This document shows, in pieces, positions 25,116 through 36,036 of a DNA stretch of 64,000 nucleotides. The number at the start of each line of letters is the position of its first letter. The first letter of the stretch is position 1. The notes under the pieces were generated by a model. That model was not told the origin of the DNA, did no database searches, and was given only the letters and a program-made list of their open reading frames with translations. Source of the DNA: Streptomyces sp. NBC_00433 (GTDB lineage: Bacteria > Actinomycetota > Actinomycetes > Streptomycetales > Streptomycetaceae); NCBI GenBank assembly GCA_036015235.1, contig CP107926.1:4228501-4292500 (forward strand), read 5' to 3'. The translations under genes and the position numbers were made by a program.

Positions 25116-25894
25116 GTTCTCTGCTGCTGCTGACCAACGCACTCCAGCCGTCCACCGAGGTGCTGCCCGCGCTCGGGCTGCTGCTGCACAGCGTGCGGGT
25201 GGCCCCCGCCGAGGGCCCCGCCCTCGTGGACACCCCCGGTGCCGACGTGATCCTCATCGACGGGCGCCGCGACCTGCCGCAGGTGCGCAGCCTGTGCCAA
25301 CTGCTCCGCTCGACGGGCCCCGGCTGTCCGCTGATGCTGGTCGTCACCGAGGGCGGCCTCGCCGCGGTGACCGCGGACTGGGGCATCGACGACGTGCTGC
25401 TCGACACCGCCGGCCCCGCAGAGGTCGAGGCGCGGCTGCGCCTCGCGATGGGCCGCCAGCAGATCACCGGCGACGACAGCCCGATGGAGATCCGCAACGG
25501 CGACCTGTCGGTGGACGAGGCGACCTACAGCGCCAAGCTCAAGGGCCGGGTCCTCGACCTGACCTTCAAGGAGTTCGAGCTGCTGAAGTACCTGGCGCAG
25601 CACCCGGGCCGGGTCTTCACCCGCGCCCAACTGCTCCAGGAGGTCTGGGGCTACGACTACTTCGGCGGTACGCGCACGGTGGACGTGCACGTGCGGCGGC
25701 TGCGCGCCAAACTCGGCGTGGAGCACGAGTCGCTGATCGGCACCGTACGCAACGTCGGCTACCGCTTCGTCACCCCGGAGAAGGTCGAGCGGGCCGCCGA
25801 GGAGGCCGCGCGCAGCGAGGCCGCGCAGGGCCGCGGGACCGCTGCGCGGGACGGGCGGCAGGACAGCCGCTCTTCCGCTGAGCAGACCGTATGA
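25112..25894 (+). CDS. glnR: GlnR, OmpR-type global nitrogen regulator
   Basis: This is a 260-residue protein. The atypical receiver domain (residues 1-120) keeps D50 (VILIDGRRD) but lacks a normal phosphorylation pocket, and the gene has no partner kinase. The C-terminal winged helix ([21 protein letters not shown] to [11 protein letters not shown]) is OmpR-like. The sequence closely matches what I know of Streptomyces GlnR, activator of glnA, amtB and nitrate/nitrite genes under nitrogen limitation. The tail after residue 225 is charged and variable. Confidence 0.95.
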   Translation: MSSLLLLTNALQPSTEVLPALGLLLHSVRVAPAEGPALVDTPGADVILIDGRRDLPQVRSLCQLLRSTGPGCPLMLVVTEGGLAAVTADWGIDDVLLDTAGPAEVEARLRLAMGRQQITGDDSPMEIRNGDLSVDEATYSAKLKGRVLDLTFKEFELLKYLAQHPGRVFTRAQLLQEVWGYDYFGGTRTVDVHVRRLRAKLGVEHESLIGTVRNVGYRFVTPEKVERAAEEAARSEAAQGRGTAARDGRQDSRSSAEQTV

Positions 25895-25924
25895 CCAGCC
25901 GTATGACGGGCGGATAGACACGCG

Positions 25925-25930
25925 TAGACT
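25925..25930 (+). promoter_or_regulatory. -10 box of a leaderless promoter for the LacI gene
   Basis: TAGACT fits TANNNT and ends seven bases before the GTG start at 25938. There is no ribosome site in between. A weak TGACGG lies about 17 bases upstream. Confidence 0.5.
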
Positions 25931-25937
25931 TCGCGTC

Positions 25938-26963
25938 GTGCCCAAGGTGACGCGCGACGACGTGGCCAGGCTGGCGGGGACCTCCACCGCGGTCGTCAGC
26001 TACGTCATCAACAACGGACCCCGGCCGGTAGCCCCGGCCACCCGCGAGCGAGTGCTCGCGGCCATCAAGCAGCTCGGCTATCGCCCGGACCGTGTGGCCC
26101 AGGCGATGGCCAGCCGCCGTACCGACCTGATCGGCCTGATCGTCCCCGACGCGCGCCAGCCCTTCTTCGCGGAGATGGCGCACGCGGTGGAACAGGCCGC
26201 GTCCGAGCGCGGAAAAATGGTGCTGGTCGGCAACTCCGACTACCTCGACGAGCGCGAGGTCCACTACCTGCGGGCCTTCCTCGGGATGCGGGTCTCCGGG
26301 CTGATCCTGATCAGCCAGGGACTCAGCGACAACGCCGCCACCGAGATCGACGCCTGGGACGCCCGGGTGGTGCTGCTGCACGAGCGGCCCGAGGCCATCG
26401 ACGACATCGCGGTGCGCACCGACGACATCGGCGGCGCGCAACTCGCCGTGCGCCACCTGCTGGAGCACGGCCACGACTACGTGGCCTGCCTCGGCGGCAC
26501 CGAGGTCACCCCGGTGATCGGCGACCCCGTCACCGACCACGTCGTCGGCTGGCGGCGGGCCATGGAGGAAGCCGGGCGGTCCACCGAGGGCCGCCTTTTC
26601 CAGGCCCCCTACAACCGCTACGACGCCTACGAGGTCGCGCTCGACCTGCTGGCCGGCCCCGACCGGCCGCCTGCCATCTTCTGCGCCACCGACGACCAGG
26701 CGATCGGCGTCCTGCGGGCCGCCCGCGAACTGCGCATCGACGTCCCCGAACAGCTCGCCGTGGCCGGCTTCGACGACGTCAAGGAGGCGGCACTCGCCGA
26801 CCCCCCGCTGACCACGGTGGCCTCCGACCGCCAGGCCATGGCCCGCGCCGCCGTCGACGCGGTCCTCGACGACTCCCTCCGCGTCCCCGGCGCCCGCCGC
26901 GAACGCCTCCGCCAATTCCCTTCCCGCCTCGTGGTCCGCGGCTCCTGCGGCTGCCACCGCTAG
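25938..26963 (+). CDS. LacI family transcriptional regulator
   Basis: This is a 341-residue protein with an N-terminal LacI helix-turn-helix ([37 protein letters not shown]) and hinge helix, then the periplasmic-binding-like effector domain ([17 protein letters not shown]...; [18 protein letters not shown]). GTG 25938 gives the family's normal N-terminus and fits a leaderless promoter. No sugar transport genes are adjacent, so the regulon is distant. The C-terminus ends in a short Cys-containing GSCGCHR. Confidence 0.92.
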   Translation: MPKVTRDDVARLAGTSTAVVSYVINNGPRPVAPATRERVLAAIKQLGYRPDRVAQAMASRRTDLIGLIVPDARQPFFAEMAHAVEQAASERGKMVLVGNSDYLDEREVHYLRAFLGMRVSGLILISQGLSDNAATEIDAWDARVVLLHERPEAIDDIAVRTDDIGGAQLAVRHLLEHGHDYVACLGGTEVTPVIGDPVTDHVVGWRRAMEEAGRSTEGRLFQAPYNRYDAYEVALDLLAGPDRPPAIFCATDDQAIGVLRAARELRIDVPEQLAVAGFDDVKEAALADPPLTTVASDRQAMARAAVDAVLDDSLRVPGARRERLRQFPSRLVVRGSCGCHR

Positions 26964-27614
26964 CCTGCGGCTCGCTTCTGCGGGGTACGTCACCCTCCGC
27001 CCGCGGACGGCGCCCCCTCCCGGGGGCGTGGGGGGCTGCATCTGATCCGCGGCCGGCGCCGCGCGGACGCGCGCAACCCACCACCGGCCGGTGGTCCGGC
27101 ACGGACCGAACAGCCCCTTTCGCACGGTGGCGACGTGCACCTCGTCGACGGCCGGCCGCGCCGTTCCCCGCGCCCCTATCGGGCGCCGCCCGCCGCAGAG
27201 GGCAACCGCCCAGGGGCGCGAGGCTGCATCCAATCTGCGGCAGAGCCGAGCCACTCAGGGGCGCGAGGAACTGCGCGCGCAACCCACCACCGGCCGGTGG
27301 TCCGGATACGACAGAAACAGCCCCCCACGGCCGGTGACGACATGCACCTTGTCGACGGCTAGTCGCGCCGTTCCCCGCGCCCCTGAGGGGCGCCGCCTGC
27401 CGCGGAGGGCAACTCACCGGCCGGTGGTCCGGATACGACAGCAACAACCCCTCACGGCCGGTGATGACGGGCACCCCGTCGTGGGGGCGGGTGGTGGCGG
27501 GCCGTCGCCATGTGACGGCGGGTGGAGGGCCGATCTTGTTTACATCGGGCATATTGTCTGGGTTCTCAGCGTGTGCTCAGCCGGCTCTCATTTTCTGGGC
27601 CCAGAGTCATTGAC
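26964..27614. repeat. 650-bp intergenic region packed with dispersed repeats
   Basis: No gene is supported here. The region contains three copies of a composite unit with the palindrome ACCACCGGCCGGTGGT (27080-27095, 27286-27301, and a shorter CACCGGCCGGTG at 27415-27426). Each is followed by a CCGGATACGACAGNAACAGCCCC-like stretch and flanked by forms of AGGGGCGCGGGGAACTGCGCGC in both orientations (27165-27180, 27256-27280, 27368-27386). The same unit occurs inverted at about 37850-37935. The last 50 bp hold the protease promoter region. Confidence 0.75.
27565..27592 (+). promoter_or_regulatory. 11-bp-spaced CTCA direct repeats upstream of the HtrA-type protease
   Basis: CTCAGC at 27565, CTCAGC at 27576 and CTCATT at 27587 recur every 11 bp, 23 bp before the start codon at 27615. 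Direct repeats with this helical spacing are typical of OmpR-family response regulators, and one is encoded just downstream (28802-29563). MprA of Mycobacterium controls the pepD protease through comparable direct repeats. Confidence 0.5.
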
Positions 27615-28721
27615 ATGACCGAGAGCAGCCGCAACGGCGGCGAACCCCAGCACCCGCAGGACCCGCAGCTTCCGCTCTACTTCGGCCCCCAGGCCCCGGT
27701 CCCCTCCTCCTCCGCGCCCGGGGGCGCCTACGCCGGCTTCCCGCCGCCGCCCCCGCCGTACGGCCCGACCGCCGAGACCGGCGGGCCCGGTGAGCCCGGC
27801 GGGCACCGGCGGCGCCCCCGCAGGCCCGTCGCCCTCTTCGCCGCGGCCGCGATCGCGGCCGGCGTGATCGGCGGCGGCGTCGGCGCCCTCATCGGCAATG
27901 CCACCGACCACTCGGGCAGCACCAGCGCCGGCGTAACCGGCGGCGGTTCCGCCGTGGTCAACGCCGCCGCGCTGAACGGCACCGTCGCCGGTGTCGTCAA
28001 GGCGGTCGACCCCAGCGTCGTGGAGATCAACGCCACCTCGGGCCAGGGCAAGGCCACCGGCTCCGGCGTGATCATCACCGCCGACGGCCAGGTCGTCACC
28101 AACAACCACGTCGTGGCCGGCGCCGGCCGGATCAGCGTCACGTACGCCAACGGCAAGACCGCCGCCGCGAGCGTCGTCGGCACCGACCCGGCCAAGGACC
28201 TGGCGCTGATCAAGATCCAGGGCGCGGGCGCCCTGCCCGCCGCGACCCTCGGCGACTCCTCCGCCGTCGCCATCGGCGACCAGGTCGTCGCCATCGGCTC
28301 CCCCGAGGGCCTGAGCAACACCGTGACCAGCGGCATCGTGTCCGCGCTCGACCGCGACGTGACCGTCCCGGTCGAGGACGGCCAGAGCCAGAGCCAAGGC
28401 CAGGGCTTCGGCGGCAACGGCAGCGGGCGCGGCGACCAGTGGCCGTTCTCCTTCGGCGGCAACCAGTACAACGGCAACACCGGCGACTCCACCACCACGT
28501 ACAAGGCGATCCAGACCGACGCCTCGCTCAACCCCGGCAATTCCGGCGGCGCCCTGATCAACATGGCCGGCCAGGTCGTCGGCATCAACTCGGCGATGTT
28601 CTCCAACTCCTCGTCCGGTTCGTCCTCGTCGGCGTCCGGCAGCGTCGGCCTCGGCTTCGCCATCCCGATCAACACCGTGAAGGCCGACCTCGGGACGCTG
28701 CGCGGCGGCGGCACCAACTGA
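27615..28721 (+). CDS. Membrane-anchored HtrA/trypsin-like serine protease without PDZ domain
   Basis: This is a 368-residue protein. Residues 1-70 are a Pro-rich cytosolic tail and about 71-95 a transmembrane helix. The protease domain (about 122-360) has H165 (VTNNHVV), D195 ([10 protein letters not shown]) and S310 ([10 protein letters not shown]). A Gly/Gln/Ser-rich insertion at about 255-295 separates the last two parts. The protein ends just after the protease fold, so the PDZ domain usual in HtrA is missing. It sits upstream of an MprAB-like two-component pair, pointing to an envelope-stress protease controlled by that system. Confidence 0.9.
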   Translation: MTESSRNGGEPQHPQDPQLPLYFGPQAPVPSSSAPGGAYAGFPPPPPPYGPTAETGGPGEPGGHRRRPRRPVALFAAAAIAAGVIGGGVGALIGNATDHSGSTSAGVTGGGSAVVNAAALNGTVAGVVKAVDPSVVEINATSGQGKATGSGVIITADGQVVTNNHVVAGAGRISVTYANGKTAAASVVGTDPAKDLALIKIQGAGALPAATLGDSSAVAIGDQVVAIGSPEGLSNTVTSGIVSALDRDVTVPVEDGQSQSQGQGFGGNGSGRGDQWPFSFGGNQYNGNTGDSTTTYKAIQTDASLNPGNSGGALINMAGQVVGINSAMFSNSSSGSSSSASGSVGLGFAIPINTVKADLGTLRGGGTN

Positions 28722-28801
28722 GCCACTCGGACCAGCGGCGCCGTGCGACGCTGGGAGGGTCAGCGGCACCACCCATGTCGAGCAGCGAGGTATTCCCCAC
28801 C

Positions 28802-29563
28802 ATGAGCCCTGGTCCCGGCTCCGCCCCCAGCGCCGGCGAGTCCGGCGAGGCGCCCGCCCGCATCCTGATCGTGGACGACGAGCCCGCCGTACGCGAGGCG
28901 CTGCGCCGGAGCCTGGCCTTCGAGGGCTACGACACGGAGCTGGCCGCGGACGGCATGGCCGCGCTGGAGACCGCCGACACGTACCGCCCCGACGCGATCG
29001 TGCTGGACGTCCTGATGCCGCGGATGGACGGCCTGACCACCGCCCGCCGGCTGCGGGCCACCGGGGTCACCACCCCCATCCTGATGCTCACCGCCAGGGA
29101 CACCGTCGGCGACCGCGTCACCGGGCTCGACGCGGGCGCCGACGACTACCTGGTCAAGCCCTTCGAGCTGGACGAGCTGCTGGCGCGGCTGCGCGCCCTG
29201 CTGCGGCGCAGCTCCTACGCCGCCGCCGCGGGGGGCGAGCTCGCGGACCACATCCTGGCCTTCGCCGACCTGCGGATGGACGCCACCACCCGCGAGGTCA
29301 CCCGCGACGGCCACCCCGTGGAGCTGACCCGCACCGAATACACCCTGCTCGAACTGTTCCTGACCCACCCCCGCCAGGTGCTCACCCGCGAGCAGATCCT
29401 GAAGGCGGTGTGGGGCTTCGACTTCGAGCCGTCCTCCAACTCCCTCGACGTGTACGTGATGTACCTGCGGCGCAAGACCGAGGCCGGCGGCATGCGGCGC
29501 CTGGTGCACACCGTGCGCGGGGTGGGCTACGTCCTGCGCGCCCCCGACGGCGGTCCCGCGTGA
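28802..29563 (+). CDS. OmpR-family response regulator
   Basis: This is a 253-residue protein. The receiver domain (19-135) carries the acidic pair D25/D26, the phosphoacceptor D69 ([12 protein letters not shown]) and a VKPF lysine. The winged helix occupies about 150-250 ([21 protein letters not shown]). ATG 28802 is chosen; an in-frame ATG at 28775 is possible. It overlaps the kinase gene by four bases. The pair resembles MprA/MprB and the upstream protease is a likely target. Confidence 0.9.
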   Translation: MSPGPGSAPSAGESGEAPARILIVDDEPAVREALRRSLAFEGYDTELAADGMAALETADTYRPDAIVLDVLMPRMDGLTTARRLRATGVTTPILMLTARDTVGDRVTGLDAGADDYLVKPFELDELLARLRALLRRSSYAAAAGGELADHILAFADLRMDATTREVTRDGHPVELTRTEYTLLELFLTHPRQVLTREQILKAVWGFDFEPSSNSLDVYVMYLRRKTEAGGMRRLVHTVRGVGYVLRAPDGGPA

Positions 29564-30960
29564 AGAAGCTCGCCCTGCGCTCGCGGCTGACCCTGCTGAC
29601 AGCCGTGGCGGTGGCGGTCGCGGTCGCGGCCGTCGCGCTCGCGTCGTGGTTCATCACCCGCGACCAGCTGGTCACCCAGCTCGACTCGACGCTGCACAGC
29701 ACCGCGGTCGCCCCCGGCTACCTGACCAAGACGATCCAGGACTGCATGTCGTCCGTGCAGTCCGGCGGCAACCTGCCGCCGAGCGCGGTCGGCGTCCAGA
29801 TCGTCAAGGCGGACGGGACCCGCTGCGTCGGTGACGGCACACCGCCGATCAAGGTCCAGGCCCGCGACATCGAGGTGGCGGAGGGCGCCGTGGACAGCGT
29901 GACGCACAACGGCCGTACCGACAGCGGCCAAGCCGTCCGCGTCTTCACCGAGCCGCTGACCAGCGGGCCCTCCCGGGCGTCCACCGGCTACGCCCTGTCC
30001 ATCTCCCGTCCGCTGGCCGAGATCGACAAGACCCTCACCACCCTGGCGTGGGTGCTGCTCGCCGTCGCCGGGATCGGTGTGATCGGCGCGTCCAGCGCCG
30101 GGCTGTGGATCGCCCGTACGGGACTGCGGCCCGTCGACCAGCTGACGGAGGCCGTCGAGCACGTCGCCCGCACCGAGGACCTGAACGTCCGCATCCCGGT
30201 CGAGGGGGAGGACGAGATCGCCAGGCTCGGCAAGTCCTTCAACGCGATGACGGCCGCGCTGGCGTCGTCCCGGGACCGCCAGCAGCAGCTGATCGCCGAC
30301 GCGGGGCACGAGCTGCGCACCCCGCTGACGTCGCTGCGCACCAACATCGAGCTGCTGGAGCGCAGCGAGGCGACGGGCCGGGCCATCCCGCCGGAGGACC
30401 GGCGGGCGCTGCTGGCCTCGGTGAAGGCGCAGATGACCGAACTGGCCGCGCTGATCGGCGACCTCCAGGAGCTGTCCCGCCCGGACGCCGCCCCGACGCT
30501 GCAGGTCGTGCCGCTGCACGAGATCACCGGCACCGCCCTGGAGCGCGCCCGGCTGCGCGGGCCCGACCTGACCATCACCGCCGACGTGTCGCCGTGGTTC
30601 GTCCGCGGCGAGGCGGCGGCCCTGGAGCGGGCCCTGGTCAACCTGCTGGACAACGCGGTGAAGTTCAGCCCGCCGGCCGGCCGGATCGACGTGACGCTGT
30701 ACGGCGGCCGGCTGACCGTACGCGACCACGGGCCCGGCATCCCGGCCGAGGAACTGCCGCACGTCTTCGAGCGCTTCTGGCGTTCGCCGAGCGCCCGCTC
30801 GCTGCCCGGCAGCGGTCTCGGCCTGTCCATCGTGGCCCGCACGGTGCACCAGGCCGGCGGCACGGTCGCCCTGACCCCGGCCCAGGGCGGCGGCACCGAG
30901 GCCACGTTGTATCTGCCGGGCGCCCCCACGGCCCCGCCGGACGCCCCGCCGACAACCTGA
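29560..30960 (+). CDS. Sensor histidine kinase (MprB-like)
   Basis: This is a 466-residue kinase. TM1 is at about 12-32, an extracytoplasmic sensor region at 33-160 (with C62 and C89), and TM2 at 161-185. HAMP follows (186-238), then the dimerisation box with H250 ([20 protein letters not shown]). The ATPase domain has N-box [28 protein letters not shown] and [12 protein letters not shown] 29560 overlaps the regulator stop. The two extracytoplasmic cysteines could make it redox-sensitive; that is inference. Confidence 0.92.
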   Translation: MKKLALRSRLTLLTAVAVAVAVAAVALASWFITRDQLVTQLDSTLHSTAVAPGYLTKTIQDCMSSVQSGGNLPPSAVGVQIVKADGTRCVGDGTPPIKVQARDIEVAEGAVDSVTHNGRTDSGQAVRVFTEPLTSGPSRASTGYALSISRPLAEIDKTLTTLAWVLLAVAGIGVIGASSAGLWIARTGLRPVDQLTEAVEHVARTEDLNVRIPVEGEDEIARLGKSFNAMTAALASSRDRQQQLIADAGHELRTPLTSLRTNIELLERSEATGRAIPPEDRRALLASVKAQMTELAALIGDLQELSRPDAAPTLQVVPLHEITGTALERARLRGPDLTITADVSPWFVRGEAAALERALVNLLDNAVKFSPPAGRIDVTLYGGRLTVRDHGPGIPAEELPHVFERFWRSPSARSLPGSGLGLSIVARTVHQAGGTVALTPAQGGGTEATLYLPGAPTAPPDAPPTT

Positions 30961-31051
30961 CCGCGTCTCGGAATATGAAACACCCGTCTCAGATTGCGGC
31001 GGCAGGCGAATACTTGGCGGCACCATCCACTTCACGGGAGGTGCGTCAACC

Positions 31052-32248
31052 GTGCGTCGCTGGATCATGCTCGCGCTGGGGACCGCCGCGCAGACCGCGG
31101 CCTGTGCGTTCGTCTACGGCATCCCGTATCTCGCCGACGACCTGCGCACGCAGCAGGACCTGACCCTCACCCAGGTCGGACTCCTGGTGGCCTGCCCGAC
31201 GGCGGGCCTGGTGCTCGCCCTCTACGGCTGGGGCGCCGCGGCCGACCGGTGGGGGGAGCGGGTGGTCATCTCGGTGGGGCTCGGCGCCGCGGCGGCGGCA
31301 CTCGGCGGGGCCGCCCGGGGAGCGCACGGGATGGTCGCGCTCGGCGCGCTGCTGGTGCTGGCGGGCGCCGCGGGCGCCTCGGTCTACTCGGCCAGCGGGC
31401 GGCTGGTCATGGGGTGGTTCGCGGCGCGCGAACGCGGCCTCGCGATGGGCATCAGGCAGACGTCCACCCCGCTGGGCATGGGCCTGGCCGCGCTCGCCAT
31501 GCCGCCACTGGCCGGAGCGCACGGGCTGCGCGGCGCCATCGGCTTCCTGGCCGTGCTGTGCGCGGTGATCGCGGTGCTCATCGCGCTGTTCGCCGCCGAC
31601 CCGGTGCGGCCCGCCGCGAAGACCGCGGAGCCCGCGTCCAACCCCTACCGCGGCTCGCGCCTGCTGTGGCGCATCCACGGCTCCGCCGCGCTGCTGGTCG
31701 TCCCGCAGTTCACCGCCGGGGCCTTCGCGCTGGTGCTGCTGGTGGACGTACGCGGCTGGTCCCCGGTGCACGCCGGGCAGCTGATCGCCGTCGGCCAGGG
31801 ACTGGGCGCGGTCTCCCGCATCCTGGTCGGCCGCTGGTCGGACCGCGTCGGCGACCGGCTGCGGCCCATGCGGCAGCTGGCCGTGCTCACCGCGGCCGTG
31901 GTCGCCTGCGCCGCGCTGACCACCGCCTTCCCCTCACCGCTGACCGCGGCCGCGCTGGTGGCCGCCATCGCGATCACGTCGAGCACCAACGGGCTGTCCT
32001 TCACCTCCACCGCCGAGCACGCCGGGCCCGCCTGGTCGGGCCGCGCCCTCGGCGTCCACAACACCGGCCAGAACCTGACCGCCGCGGTCGTGCCGCCCGC
32101 CATGGCCGCGGTCATCTCCGCCACCGCCTACTGGCCCGGGTTCGCCCTGGCCGCGGTCACCGCCTGCGCGTCGGCCGCGATCATCCCGGTGGCGTCCGCG
32201 ATGCCCGCCCGCCCCGAGCCGGACCGGCCCCGTACGATTCCGGCATGA
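31052..32248 (+). CDS. MFS transporter
   Basis: This is a 398-residue protein with about 12 hydrophobic segments. The loop GWGAAADRWGERVVI after helix 2 and RILVGRWSDRVGDRLRPM in the second half are the paired MFS signatures. GTG 31052 has GGGAGGT eight bases upstream. Its stop overlaps the mshD ATG (ATGA). Substrate unknown; co-transcription with mshD is probable, though mshD also seems to have its own promoter inside this gene. Confidence 0.87.
   Translation: MRRWIMLALGTAAQTAACAFVYGIPYLADDLRTQQDLTLTQVGLLVACPTAGLVLALYGWGAAADRWGERVVISVGLGAAAAALGGAARGAHGMVALGALLVLAGAAGASVYSASGRLVMGWFAARERGLAMGIRQTSTPLGMGLAALAMPPLAGAHGLRGAIGFLAVLCAVIAVLIALFAADPVRPAAKTAEPASNPYRGSRLLWRIHGSAALLVVPQFTAGAFALVLLVDVRGWSPVHAGQLIAVGQGLGAVSRILVGRWSDRVGDRLRPMRQLAVLTAAVVACAALTTAFPSPLTAAALVAAIAITSSTNGLSFTSTAEHAGPAWSGRALGVHNTGQNLTAAVVPPAMAAVISATAYWPGFALAAVTACASAAIIPVASAMPARPEPDRPRTIPA
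32233..32238 (+). promoter_or_regulatory. Intragenic -10 box for mshD
   Basis: TACGAT lies inside the last codons of the MFS gene and ends six bases before the mshD ATG, matching TANNNT and the leaderless spacing. No good -35 is visible. Confidence 0.4.
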
Positions 32249-33144
32249 CCGACCGGCGGATCGACACCCTGACCGACCTCCCCGCCGACACCGCGCGGGC
32301 GGTGCTCGACCTGATCTCCGGCGCGGCCGCCGCGGACGGCCAGCCGGCGGTGTCCGAGCAGGGCCGACTGCACGTGCGCGGGGGCGGCCGGGAGGGCGTA
32401 AGGCACCTGCTGCTCTTCTCCGGCGACGACCTCGCCGGATACGGGCAGATCGAGGGCACCGACCCCGTCGAGGCACCCGCCGCGGAATTCGTCGTCCGGC
32501 CCGAGCACCGGCTGCACGGCCACGGGCGGGCGCTCGGCGACGCGCTGCTCGCCGCGAGCGAGCACCGGCTGCGGGTGTGGGCGCACGGCGGCCACCCCGC
32601 CGCGCGGCACCTGTCCGTGCTGCTCGGCCTCAAGCTCTTCCGCGAGCTGCGCCAGCTGCGGATGCCGCTGGACGGGCCCCTCCCCGAGCCGGTGCTGCCC
32701 GACGGGGTGACCGTGCGGGCCTTCCGCCCCGGGCAGGACGACGCGCAGTGGCTCGCCCTCAACGCGGCGGCCTTCGCCCACCACCCGGAGCAGGGCTCAC
32801 TCACCCAGCGTGACCTCGACGACCGCATGGCCGAACCCTGGTTCGACCCGGCCGGCTTCTTCCTGGCCTTCCGCGGCCCCACCCTCGTCGGCTTCCACTG
32901 GACCAAGGTCCACGACGACCTCGGCCTCGGCGAGGTCTACGTCGTGGCCGTCGCCCCCACCGAACAGGGCAGCGGCCTCGGCCGCGCCCTGACCACGATC
33001 GGCCTGACCCACCTGGCCACCACCCGCGCCCTCCCGGGCGCCCTCCTCTACGTCGACGCCGACAACCCGGCCGCTCTCGCGGTCTACGAACGCCTCGGCT
33101 TCACCACGTACGAGGTCGACCTGATGTACCGCACCGAGACCTAG
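32245..33144 (+). CDS. mshD: Mycothiol synthase
   Basis: This is a 299-residue tandem GNAT protein that acetylates cysteinyl-GlcN-inositol, the last step of mycothiol synthesis. The degenerate N-terminal GNAT half (about 1-145) and the active C-terminal half (VYVVAVAPTEQGSGLGRALTTIGL, then LLYVDADNPAALAVYERLGF) match MshD. Length is as expected. It overlaps the preceding MFS gene by four bases and may also be read from a leaderless promoter. Confidence 0.93.
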   Translation: MTDRRIDTLTDLPADTARAVLDLISGAAAADGQPAVSEQGRLHVRGGGREGVRHLLLFSGDDLAGYGQIEGTDPVEAPAAEFVVRPEHRLHGHGRALGDALLAASEHRLRVWAHGGHPAARHLSVLLGLKLFRELRQLRMPLDGPLPEPVLPDGVTVRAFRPGQDDAQWLALNAAAFAHHPEQGSLTQRDLDDRMAEPWFDPAGFFLAFRGPTLVGFHWTKVHDDLGLGEVYVVAVAPTEQGSGLGRALTTIGLTHLATTRALPGALLYVDADNPAALAVYERLGFTTYEVDLMYRTET

Positions 33145-33807
33145 CCGGAGGCTTCCCCGAGCCTGCCACTTGCGGTGCCGCCGCTTGCCCGCGGCCCGGC
33201 GGGGCTTGCCGCGCAGTTCCCCGCGCCCCTGAAAAACGCTCACCCTCTGCCGCAGAGGCAACGCTGAGCGTAGGAGGACGCAGGCCACAAGGGGCGCGGG
33301 GAACTGCGCGCCCCGCCGACAAGGCGGGAAAGATGCGAACGCCACCGCAAGGGGCACCCACCCAGGGGCGCGGGGAACTGCGCGCCCCATCACGATGCAC
33401 GCGCAGGCAGGCAGCGCACCGCAAGGGGCAATCACCTGGGGGCGCGGGGAACTGCGCGCGCAACCACGACGGCGGCCGCGGGCAAGCACCGCACCGCAGG
33501 CCCGGCCGCTGGAAGCGGAACAGGCGTGCGGGACGTCCCGCGAACGGCCGACGGGGGCACCCCGAGGACCCGAAGCAACCCCGCCGGAGGCGCTGCGCTT
33601 GCCTGACGGCAATGCTCTCGTTACCGGCGGTTCAACCGCCCTTGCAAGCATCTCAGGATGCAGCCCGCTGCCCCCCACCACCCACCCCCGCCCGACCTGC
33701 CGAAACCCCCATGGGCACGAGACAATGGAACGACGGCTGCTGGCCGCCTGATGGGGAGTGTCGGCCGCGTGTACGACGTGCCGGAACCGGAGGAGGGCTC
33801 GCACATC
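33145..33807. repeat. Intergenic region with four copies of the dispersed GC-rich repeat
   Basis: No supported gene. Copies of the 22-base core (GGGGCGCGGGGAACTGCGCGC type) lie at 33211-33230 (inverted), 33291-33312, 33363-33385 and 33439-33462 (direct). Beyond 33600 the sequence is the ppk upstream region. GTTACCGGCGGTTCAACCGC at 33620-33639 loosely resembles PHO-box repeats but is not a confident PhoP site. Confidence 0.7.
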
Positions 33808-36036
33808 ATGGCCCAGACGAATCACCCCAGCGTCCCAGCCCAGCCCCAGTCGAGGCAGGGCGAGGGCACCACCGACGCGTTCGGCACCTTCCGGCCCCGC
33901 GTCGTACCCGATCTGGAACCGGAACCGCCGGGGCTCGACGCGGCGAGCGAGGAATACGGGGAAGAGCTGCCGCAGGGCCGCTTCCTCGACCGGGAGCGCA
34001 GCTGGCTGGCCTTCAACGAGCGGGTGCTCGAACTGGCCGAGGACCCGGCCACCCCGCTACTCGAACGGGCTAACTACCTGGCGATATTCGCCAGCAATCT
34101 GGACGAGTTCTTCATGGTCAGGGTCGCGGGCCTGAAGCGCCGCATGGCCACCGGGGTGGCGACGCGCTCCGCGTCCGGCCTGCAGCCCAGGGACGTGCTC
34201 GACCTGATCCTGACCAGGTCCCGCGAGCTCATGGCCAGGCACGCCGCCTGCTTCCAGAACGACATCGCCCCGCAGCTGGCCGACGAGGGCATCCACGTCA
34301 TCCGCTGGGGCGAGCTGACCGAGAAGGAGCAGGCGCGGCTCGCCACGCTCTTCCGGCAGCAGATCTTCCCGGTGCTGACCCCGCTGGCCGTCGACCCGGC
34401 GCACCCCTTCCCGTACATCTCCGGCCTGTCGCTGAACCTGGCGGTGGTCGTACGCAATCCCGTCTCCGGCCACGAGCACTTCGCGCGGGTGAAGGTGCCG
34501 CCGATCCTGTCCCGCTTCCTGGAGGCCGGGCCGCAGCGCTACGTCCCGCTGGAGGACGTGATCGCCGCGCACCTGGAGGAGCTCTTCCCGGGGATGGACG
34601 TCCTGGACCACCACATGTTCCGCGTGACCAGGAACGAGGACCTGGAGGTCGAGGAGGACGACGCGGAGAACCTGCTCCAGGCGCTGGAGAAGGAGCTGAT
34701 GCGGCGCCGCTTCGGGCCGCCGGTACGCCTGGAGGTCGAGGAGTCGATCGCCCCCCGTGTGCTGGACCTGCTGGTGCACGAGCTGAAGATGAAGCACACC
34801 GAGGTCTATCCGCTGCCCGGCCCGCTGGACCTGACCGGCCTGTTCGCGATCGCGCGGCTGGACAGGCCCGAGCTGAAGTTCCAGAGCTTCATCGCGGGCA
34901 CCCACCGCGACCTGGCCGAGGTGGAGTCCGCGACACCGCCGGACATCTTCGCGGCGATGCGGGAGCGGGACATCCTGCTGCACCACCCGTACGACTCGTT
35001 CTCCACGTCCGTGCAGGCCTTCCTCGACCAGGCGGCCGCCGACCCGGCCGTGCTGGCGATCAAGCAGACCCTCTACCGCACCTCGGGCGACTCGCCGATC
35101 GTGGACGCGCTGATAGACGCGGCCGAGGCGGGCAAGCAGGTGCTGGTGCTGGTCGAGATCAAGGCGCGCTTCGACGAGCAGGCCAACATCAAATGGGCCA
35201 GGAAGCTCGAAGAGGCCGGCTGCCACGTCGTCTACGGCCTGGTGGGCCTCAAGACGCACTGCAAGCTCTCGCTGGTGGTCAGGCAGGAGGGCGACACCCT
35301 GCGCCGCTACAGCCATGTGGGCACCGGGAACTACCACCCCAAGACGGCCAGGCTCTACGAGGACCTGGGCCTGCTGACCGCCGACCCGCAGGTCGGGGCG
35401 GACCTCTCGCACCTGTTCAACCGGCTGTCCGGCTACTCGCGGCGGGCCACCTACAACCGGCTGCTGGTCGCGCCGCGCAGCCTGCGCGACGGCCTGGTCG
35501 CCCGGATCATGGCGGAGATCGAGCACCACCGGGCCGGCAAGCCGTCGTTCGTCCGCATCAAGGTCAACTCGATCGTGGACGAGGCGCTGATCGACGCGCT
35601 CTACCGCGCCTCGCAGGCCGGCGTCCCGGTGGACATCTGGGTGCGCGGGATCTGCGCGGTACGCCCGGGTGTGGCCGGGCTGTCGGAGAACATCAGGGTC
35701 CGCAGTGTCCTGGGCCGATTCCTCGAGCACTCCCGGGTGTTCGCGTTCGGCAACGGCGGCGAGCCCGAAGTGTGGTTCGGCAGCGCCGACATGATGCACC
35801 GTAACCTCGACCGCCGCATCGAGGCGCTGGTCAGGGTCGCCGACCCGGCCCACCGCGCCACCCTCAACCGCCTGCTGGAGACCGGGATGTCGGACACCAC
35901 GTCCTCCTGGCACCTGGCGGCTGACGGCAACTGGACCCGGCACAGCACCGACGCCGAAGGGCGCCCGCTGCGCAATGTCCAGGAGATGCTCATCGACGCC
36001 CGGAGGCGCCGGCGTGGCCCATCAGCAGCTACCTGA
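33808..36036 (+). CDS. ppk: Polyphosphate kinase 1
   Basis: This is a 742-residue enzyme that polymerises ATP gamma-phosphate into polyphosphate and can run in reverse. The N domain starts at about 45 ([19 protein letters not shown]). The autophosphorylated histidine lies in [19 protein letters not shown], and the second conserved histidine in [17 protein letters not shown] 33808 is preferred, with GGAGGAGGG upstream; in-frame starts further upstream lack such a site. It overlaps the CHAD gene by 23 bp and opens an apparent ppk-CHAD-nudix operon ahead of pstSCAB. Confidence 0.95.
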   Translation: MAQTNHPSVPAQPQSRQGEGTTDAFGTFRPRVVPDLEPEPPGLDAASEEYGEELPQGRFLDRERSWLAFNERVLELAEDPATPLLERANYLAIFASNLDEFFMVRVAGLKRRMATGVATRSASGLQPRDVLDLILTRSRELMARHAACFQNDIAPQLADEGIHVIRWGELTEKEQARLATLFRQQIFPVLTPLAVDPAHPFPYISGLSLNLAVVVRNPVSGHEHFARVKVPPILSRFLEAGPQRYVPLEDVIAAHLEELFPGMDVLDHHMFRVTRNEDLEVEEDDAENLLQALEKELMRRRFGPPVRLEVEESIAPRVLDLLVHELKMKHTEVYPLPGPLDLTGLFAIARLDRPELKFQSFIAGTHRDLAEVESATPPDIFAAMRERDILLHHPYDSFSTSVQAFLDQAAADPAVLAIKQTLYRTSGDSPIVDALIDAAEAGKQVLVLVEIKARFDEQANIKWARKLEEAGCHVVYGLVGLKTHCKLSLVVRQEGDTLRRYSHVGTGNYHPKTARLYEDLGLLTADPQVGADLSHLFNRLSGYSRRATYNRLLVAPRSLRDGLVARIMAEIEHHRAGKPSFVRIKVNSIVDEALIDALYRASQAGVPVDIWVRGICAVRPGVAGLSENIRVRSVLGRFLEHSRVFAFGNGGEPEVWFGSADMMHRNLDRRIEALVRVADPAHRATLNRLLETGMSDTTSSWHLAADGNWTRHSTDAEGRPLRNVQEMLIDARRRRRGPSAAT

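Noticed and set aside
27091..27618. A 175-residue frame in the repeat region
   Set aside because: It is a translation of the dispersed repeats, with the same phrases recurring; it also ends past the protease start.
33658..33807. Longer N-terminus for Ppk (start at 33658 or 33751)
   Set aside because: Pro-rich and without a ribosome site; GGAGGAGGG supports ATG 33808.
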